Below, one piece after another: positions 57,677 through 64,000 of a stretch of DNA of 64,000 bases; position 1 is the first letter of the stretch; each line of letters opens with the position of its first letter. The stretch spans positions 45,958 through 109,957 of the forward strand of contig QAXH01001425.1 of NCBI GenBank assembly GCA_004335635.1, written 5' to 3'. Made by a program: the position numbers and the translations under genes. Source of the stretch: Chloromonas sp. AAM2 (lineage: Eukaryota; Chlorophyta; Chlorophyceae; Chlamydomonadales; Chlamydomonadaceae). A model generated the notes under the pieces. That model saw nothing but the letters and a program-made list of their open reading frames with translations. It ran no database searches and was not told the DNA's origin.

Positions 57677-60600
57677 TTGTGCAGGTCTGGTGGCCCACGT
57701 GGTGGGCTATGGGCCTGCTATTGCAGAACACGTGATACTGGACGCTGGACTCGACCCCCACACAACCGTCGTACCAGCAGCAGCTAAGCCCAACAGCACC
57801 AGCACCACCCAGCCGACCGCCACAAAGCCAGAGGAGGTGACCGCAGAAGGAGGGGAAGAGGATGATGGAGGCGTTGATGGGGTTGGAAGTGTTGGTAAAG
57901 CAGGGGAAGTGGGAGGCCAAGGGGATGGAAAGGCGGGTGGCGATGGTGCAGTGGTTAACGGAGGGGGAGGGGCAGGTGCCTGGCAGCTTCCGGCTGATCA
58001 GCTGTCGGCGCTGGATGAGGCGTTGAAGCGGTTGGACGACTGGTTCATAGGTGAATGGGTGGCAGGGTCTGTGTTTGTATGCACACGTGCAGGGTGGCCC
58101 TGTGTACCCTCTCTGTTTGCTCTGTGTGCTGGAGGTGCTTTATGGTCATGATATAGCTAAGTTTTGAGATCTGTTTGCGCCATTTTATAGCATGGAGAAG
58201 CGCGGAACAATGTAAGGGGAACATCAGTGCGGGGCCGTGGGGAGGCACTCTGCAGAGCTGATGAAGACAACAGTTGATATGCAGGCGGCAGCTTGTTCGG
58301 GCACAATGGGCGGGGTAGGTTGAAGGCGCGAGGATGGCTCATGGTTTAGCAGCAGATGCTAAAACGCACAGGCAGGCGGTCTAGGTCCGCAAGGGCTGCG
58401 GGCAAAGAGCAAATGACAAGCAAATGAGTATATCTCTGCAGATTGCAGTGGCAGCCAGGGTTTACTGCTTGTGTGTGCCATGTGTAGCAGCCTCTTAGGT
58501 CATGCGTCATCATACGATTGCTGTTCAGGTCTGGACAGCAGTGCCCCTCCTGGCATCATCACGTGTCTGCCACCGGGCGGCAAGAAGAAGCAGAAACCAG
58601 CGGCAGGCAAGAAGGGAGGCAAGGGCGGTGCCACAGTGGGGAGTGAGGCGACTGGTGGCGAGGCGGGGCCGCAGGAAAAGGCGGAGGATCAACCGCTAAT
58701 CTACAACGAATTCCACCCGCTGTTGATGCGTCAGGTGAGACACGTGGCATACGTTTCAGATGCAAAATGAGAATGTGTGGTTGTGTGATGTAGTCACGTG
58801 GTCCCTCAGGTGTGCTTTGGTGGACCTCCAGTGTTCCAAACGGCTGATTCGTCAGGTCTGCTTGATGCCCAGCACTTTGCTGCAACCCAGTCAGCAGGGG
58901 CCAGATAGGGACATATAGCAATGCAAAGCAAAGCGCTCAGGGAGGTAGGAGACTGCAGCCACGGCGGGGGTCTGCTTGGATACTGATGCTTGACGCGATG
59001 CTGGCTCTACATTGCAGTTGCATGGCCTCAAGACCGTGGAGCTGCCCACCTTTGATAACGCAATTGATGAGTTCTTCAGCAAGGTGGGCAGGAATGGGGT
59101 TAGGCTTGAAGTTTGGGTTCGGGTTAGGCTGGGGCTAGGCTCAACCCAAACACTGGCCGGATCAAGCGGTACGATCATCCAATGTGAAGTATGTCTGAGT
59201 TGCAAGTAAGACGTGTTTAGTTCCTTGCTCTTGGACGATCATGTCGTGGCGTCTCACCGAGTACGTCTTGCCGCAGGCGATCCAGCAAGTTGATTGAATC
59301 AGGGCGGAAGGTCCTGGATGCTCTCACCAGCTGCCAGTGGTTTCGTGTGTGGTCAGTCGGGGTGCCCACCTTTGTGTGCCGCTCACACACCCTGTTCCGT
59401 GTGACCTGGTGTGGGTTGTGACTGGGTGTGACGTGTGACCTGGTGTGGGTTGTGACCGGGTGTGACGTGTGACCTGATGTGGGTTGTGACCGGGTGTGAC
59501 GTGTGACCGGGTGTGACTTGTGGCCGGGTGTGACCTGTGGCCTGGTGTGACATGTGACCTGGTGTGGGTTGGGTGCAGATCGCTGGTCAGCGTGCAGACA
59601 TGGCACGGGCGGAGGCTGAACGCAACGCCACGAGTAAACTGGACAAAATCAGGATCGACCAGGTGAAGCGAGGGAAGGATCAGAACAGGCGAAGTGCAGC
59701 AAGTGGGCGAGGAACGAGCAGAGCAGGATTGACCAGGTGGCGGGAGGGAAGGATCAGACAATGGATGGCAGGCAAGTGGGCAGGATGTATGAGGAGCGGA
59801 CAGGATGTCATTTGGTCAGTTATGGGGATGACACGATGTGTGTTGGGCTGCTCTGTCTTGCCCCTCCCTCATCACCTATCCTTGGGGTCTAGCCCATTTC
59901 CCCCTTACTGTCCCCACCACATGTGGCGCCTTCCATACACAATCCACAACCTTGTGCAGCGGTTTCTATCCAAGCATGCACAGCCTACAAACTGTTTGCT
60001 CCTCGTCCGTGCTCATGCATGTTTGTACATGCCCTTGCGTGTGGCCACTCACGTGCATCCCTCAGACGGCGCGTGCGGAGGCCCTAGCCCGCGAGGCCGG
60101 TGAGGCGGAGCTGCGGGGCACGCTCATAGAGTACAACCTGGATGCAGTGGATGCGGTCATCACAGCACTCAACCAGTCGCTGGCAACAGGTGACTAAGGG
60201 GTCAAAGATAACAAAGGGATCACAGTAACTGAGGAGTTGGATGCATGCTTCATACAGCAGGTTTGAGGTAGCATGCACGGATGGTCATGCGCATAAGTTA
60301 GTCATCAATTATGCAAGCAGAAGGCAGTATGCAGAAGGGACAGCTGAGGGCTCCATGTTTTACGCAACTTGGAATTGCTTTCTCGTAAAGGCCGCCTCCT
60401 TACTGTTCCGTGTTTTCGTTTTGCACAGTGGGTCAATTGGTGCTGTCCAGCCCCTCAATGTATTTCTCTTACGGTACAGGCAAGAAGAGAGTCTTGTGCC
60501 TCATTGGCGGGTGTATGGCATGCTGGTCGGGTCAGAGGGTCCTGTTCACTCACGTTCAGTTTAGAACTACTTCCTTGGGCATACTATTTAGGCATATAAA

Positions 60601-61550
60601 ACTAGTAGTATATGCCTACTACTATCTCCTGTAGGCATGGACTGGCATGACCTCGAGCGGTTGATCAAAGAGGAGCGCAAGGCAGGCAACCCTGTGGCTC
60701 TGTTCATTCACTCACTGCAGGTATGGGGTGGGTCGGTTGGTTGGTTGGTTAATTGGTTGGGCATGCACAGTTCACGCCACTTGTGTAACAAAACAGATGT
60801 ACAACTGCACAGACAGTGTACCTTGAGCTCCACTGACACTGTCGTGTTAATGTGCATGCACAGTGCTAATTGAACTCTACAGGCACTCTCATGTCCACGA
60901 GTACATGCTCGCAGCCACTCACACCTGCACGCAAACATTGCATGTCCAGGGATTTGTATAGTTTTGACCTGTTCCGGTCTACCCCCCAACCGCTGGGCAG
61001 CTTGAACCATATCTTGTGCTTGTGAGCTGCAACCTGACTGTATCCTCCTCCCCTGTACTACCCTATAACCAAGCTGGCATGCACTGCCCCATGCCTCTGA
61101 CATGCACTGTGTGACATGCACTGCCGGACATCACAGCTTGACCAGAACCGTGCCACCCTGATGCTGGTGAACCAACTGGACGAGGAGGAGGAGGGCGATG
61201 AGGCAGCCAACGCACGCAAGGCAACCAAGGTGGGAGGAGGGGGGCGTGCATGTTCATCGGGAACATGGCAGGGATTGCAGGGAATGAAGCCGCAGATTGC
61301 AGTTGTGATGGCAGGGATGACAGGGTATAGGGCATTGTTGATGATGAGTGGACAGTTCTTGTCTGCATTGTTACGTGACTTGCCATGGCACTGTCTCGTA
61401 ACTGTGCTGTAACCCTCACACTCTCTCTTTCTCTCGCTTCTCTCCCCCCGCCAAACGCAATCATGGCTGGCCGCAACACATTGAAGCGTAGAGCAATCTG
61501 CTATCACAGAGCATCACTCCATTGATTGAGATAGTACCACAACATTCTAC

Positions 61551-61588
<38 letters not shown>

Positions 61589-63645
61589 GCAGGTGACCAT
61601 TGACCTGGGGTTGACTGCATTTGCCAACGCCGCGCTTCACTACGACGCACGCAAGAAGCATGTGGTAAAGCAGGTGAGCCCACGACACACCCCGGCAAGC
61701 ATCCGGCCATATAGACCAACCTCCATGCACCATGTGGACCAATTTCACCCATGCTGTGCACCGGGCGGTAACACCTGTGTTTGGTTAGACTAGCAGCTGT
61801 GCCAGGGTAGACTTCATCTGTAACAGACAACGACTCAGCTTTTTTTGCTTCATTAGCAGCCTGAGTATCTGTGTAAACAGCACCTGAAGTATTTGAGGCT
61901 GCCCTTGGCTTTGGCCCTGTGCTTGCTTTCAGGCCAAGACAATCGCTGCCAATGAGATAGCCTTGAAGGCCGCTGAGAAGAAGGCTGCTGCAGCTCTGCT
62001 CAAGGTCCGCTCCACGCCCGCACACGCGACTGTGCAGCGCAAGCCCCACTGGTTCGAGAGATTCAACTGGTTCATCACCAGGTGGGCATAAGGGAGTTTT
62101 GCCTGCCTGATCACGTGCTTAACAAATTGATGCAGTCAAGATTGCCAGGAAGTTGTGCTGGAAATTATCACGGTGGAAGCTGCATTCATGCCGTATCATT
62201 GGATTGCTTTGCATTGTGTGAGCTGCCTGGCCTGACACGCTCCTCCACATCGTGCTTGTATGTTGAACCCTTCGACCTTCTTTGTCAGATTGCTTCGATA
62301 CCCTCTCGCTTCTTCCCCGCCAATTTGCTCCTAGTCCCTGTGCCATTTCTTTCACGATCTCGTCCATTCTACTACATTTCATCAGCTGTGTTGCAGTCTC
62401 TGCTGCCTGCAGTGAGAACTTCCTTGTGATAAGCGGCAGGGACATGCAGCAAAACGAACTGATAGTCAAGGTAAGATTGAGCACTTGCCTGATGCTTCAA
62501 TACTCGCAGGGGTCCGGCTGCCAAGCGTTGCTGCCTGCCTGCTCAGCCACCGGTGTGCTTATGAAAGCCTTATCATGTAATAGACATTTCCGCAGGAGGT
62601 TGCCAGACTTATCCAGTTCGGTTGTTTTTAATAATAGGGTTCAGCACAGAAGGAGGTCTACGCAGACAAGTGCTGGTGCCAGCCTGCCCAGCCACACACG
62701 TGCCTATATAACAGGTACCCGGTCCCGGCCCTCATCTTCCTGTTGTCCTGCTGTCCTGCAGCGCTACTTTCGCAAGGGCGACGTCTACGTGCATGCTGAG
62801 CTGCACGGCGCCAGTTCCACCATCATCAAGAACCCCAACCCCGAGCAGCTAGTGCCGCCTCTCAGCCTGCAACAGGTAAGCGGGTGAGCTAGGGAGATAG
62901 TGCTGCAGAATCATACACACATGGTGGCGAACAGAAAGATGAGCAGCTAAGATGAAAGCATGTGGTGGTGAGCAGAAATCTGAAGGAGTTCAAGCCCAAG
63001 CAAGAGGGCCAATCAGAACAGGAATGAGGAGAGCTAGCAATGGCACGCAGGATGGGCAATGCCAGCCCTTGGGGGTGGGGTTGACACAGGGCAGAAGGGG
63101 TTTGGAGGGTCGAATGGGCCTTTTTACTTAGAAGGGGCTGACGAGGCGAGCTTTGACAGCTTTGTTGCTGATCACTCAGGGGTTAACCTTGCAAACACAA
63201 GGGCATAGGAGTAGGCGATGTGGCACAAGGAGCCAACGGTATTCAGCGCATAGCTTAGGTGGCTGTGCAGGCGATGGCGGGCGAGGAGACCGAGCGCTGT
63301 AGCCCCGGCCAGTCCTGGCTCAAGTCGAGCCAAGTCATCTGTAAACTGCTGGACTCAAGTCACAGAACAGTAAACCGCTCAAGTAAAAAAAGATGTTTGC
63401 CAGTTCTGGGGCAGTTGTTATGTGACTTCTGTCCCAGAACTGGCAAGCATCTTTGTATGTCGATCAGTGCAGTCAAGAAGAGTCGTGTTCCTATGACTTG
63501 TCTTGCCCACACGGCTGGTCTCCAGCATGCTCACCGGTGCACGGCCATGCGCATGTCCATGCAGGCTGGGTGTGCGTGCGTGTGTCGGTCTCGTGCATGG
63601 GACTCTAAGATCGTGACCAGCGCGTGGTGGGTGCACCACCACCAG
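54972..63645 (+). CDS. NEMF: NEMF/Rqc2 (NFACT) ribosome quality-control factor, 16 exons, 3' end beyond window
   Basis: Exons: 54972-55079, 55402-55491, 55988-56158, 56855-57047, 57685-58050, 58529-58734, 59018-59083, 59579-59662, 60066-60189, 60635-60720, 61137-61229, 61593-61673, 61933-62081, 62413-62470, 62762-62875, 63565-63645. All phases agree; 690 residues are encoded and the frame stays open, so the C-terminal third lies to the right. NEMF/Rqc2 binds stalled 60S subunits, recruits the Ltn1/Listerin ligase and elongates nascent chains with C-terminal (CAT) tails. Landmarks are '[19 protein letters not shown]', '[12 protein letters not shown]', '[13 protein letters not shown]', '[13 protein letters not shown]', '[16 protein letters not shown]', '[18 protein letters not shown]', '[13 protein letters not shown]' and '[16 protein letters not shown]'. 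Residues D10, D100 and R101 correspond to those needed for CAT tailing in yeast. A Gly/Lys-rich insertion follows residue 270. The first intron needs a GC donor. Confidence 0.93.
56160..56578 (+). repeat. 12-bp minisatellite in NEMF intron 3
   Basis: About 34 imperfect copies of a 12-bp unit, consensus 'gtgtgagggtag' with common variants (ggtgtg, ggcgtg, ggatgtg). It begins directly after the exon end at 56158. Long His-Thr-Tyr-Pro and Val-Arg-Val-Gly ORFs across it are artefacts of the repeat. Confidence 0.9.
57355..57395 (+). repeat. (TGA)n microsatellite
   Basis: About 13 TGA/GAT units within NEMF intron 4. The methionine and isoleucine runs in the ORFs here come from this tract. Confidence 0.9.
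57637..57680 (+). repeat. GT tract next to a NEMF acceptor
   Basis: A (GT)n tract with one interruption is followed by 'ttgtgcag', the acceptor used by exon 57685-58050. GT repeats stand where a polypyrimidine tract would be expected. Confidence 0.8.
59398..59572 (+). repeat. Minisatellite ending at a NEMF acceptor (unit about 22-44 bp)
   Basis: Alternating 'tgacctggtgtgggttgtga' and 'ccgggtgtgacgtg' blocks recur about five to seven times. The array ends seven bases before the acceptor of exon 59579-59662. Confidence 0.8.
61553..61587 (+). repeat. GT tract next to a NEMF acceptor
   Basis: About 17 GT units are followed directly by 'cgcag', the acceptor used by exon 61593-61673, again in the place of a polypyrimidine tract. 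Confidence 0.85.
63383..63457. mobile_element. 75-bp fold-back of two TIR-family termini (MITE-like)
   Basis: The left arm 'aaaaaaagatgtttgccagt' (then tctggggcag) and the right arm 'ctgtcccagaactggcaagc' (then atcttt) are near-perfect reverse complements separated by only about 15 bases. These are the same termini as in the elements at 13434 and 21532, joined with almost no interior. It lies in the last NEMF intron of the window. Confidence 0.75.
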
Positions 63646-64000
63646 GTGAGAGCGCAAGAGGAATTGGAATAAGGGATGTGGGAGGGGGGGAGGGAAGGTG
63701 AAGCGAGCGCACAAGCGAACAATGTATTTGGAACTGGGGTAGACGTGGCAGGAGCAGGGTTGTTCCGGCTGATTTTTTTTTTCACGGGCTGCCGGTAGAC
63801 TGCAATTTTACACTACAGGTTCGGTTTTTTGTAACCGCCTGGTGCCGGTAAACTGGCCATGTTATAAGCTGAAAAGTCACGGGCAGCCGGTAAACCGCCG
63901 GTAAAGCCAAGGTCAGTATGTTACATTGTTTCAAGTCGGGTTCAATCAGCCAACGCCTCTCGAGCCAGTCTCTCGGCTTCAGTTTCAGCTCGGCGAGCAT
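63646..64000. other. NEMF intron continuing to the window edge
   Basis: No further NEMF exon is recognised. A direct repeat, tcacgggcWgccggtaRac, occurs at about 63782-63800 and about 63877-63896, followed by a similar half copy (aaaccgccggtaaagc). Confidence 0.4.

Noticed and set aside
57282..58151. 289-codon ORF starting in a TGA repeat
   Set aside because: Only 57685-58050 is NEMF coding sequence. The upstream part is intron and microsatellite, including a methionine run.

Overview
This window reads as nuclear DNA from a green alga, probably a chlamydomonadalean and possibly close to Haematococcus or Chlamydomonas. The grounds are intron-dense genes, TGTAA-type poly(A) signals downstream of several stops, a plant-type cytochrome c oxidase subunit 5c, a plastid ACHT thioredoxin, and a short interstitial TTAGGG tract. 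The species assignment is inference. All gene models were assembled by eye from splice sites, reading-frame phase and family motifs. For each multi-exon model the phases of all listed exons agree.

Layout from left to right: CAF1/POP2 deadenylase (+, 1940-3525); a spacer of about 3.5 kb with degraded repeats; a DAGL-type class 3 lipase with a very long insertion (+, 7007-12558); a terminal-inverted-repeat (TIR) element of 777 bp (13434-14210); COX5C (+, 16114-16574); an ACHT thioredoxin (-, 18569-20482); a second TIR element (about 21532-22107); a giant HECT E3 ligase gene (-, 22847 to at least 42862); a C5 cytosine methyltransferase ORF with virus-like motifs (+, 44279-45013); an M32 metallocarboxypeptidase (-, 46331-54656); and an NEMF/Rqc2 homologue (+, from 54972, running off the right edge).

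The most striking object is the HECT gene. I could chain 42 exons in consistent phase into one reading frame of about 2,750 residues: a novel-looking N-terminal region, five SPRY-like repeats, a complete protein-isoaspartate-methyltransferase-like (PCMT/PIMT) domain, a TKL/U-box-kinase-like pseudokinase that has lost its catalytic loop, and a C-terminal HECT domain with its cysteine. I do not know a described protein with this order. The junction between SPRY 5 and the methyltransferase lies inside one exon, so that fusion does not depend on splice guesses.

The genes do not form an operon or pathway, as expected for eukaryotic DNA. Several act in mRNA or protein quality control: CAF1 in mRNA deadenylation, NEMF in ribosome-associated quality control, and the HECT protein presumably in ubiquitylation. 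Spacers and introns carry a family of TIR and fold-back elements sharing one terminal sequence, other dispersed repeats, minisatellites, and GT/CA tracts that sit directly on splice sites.
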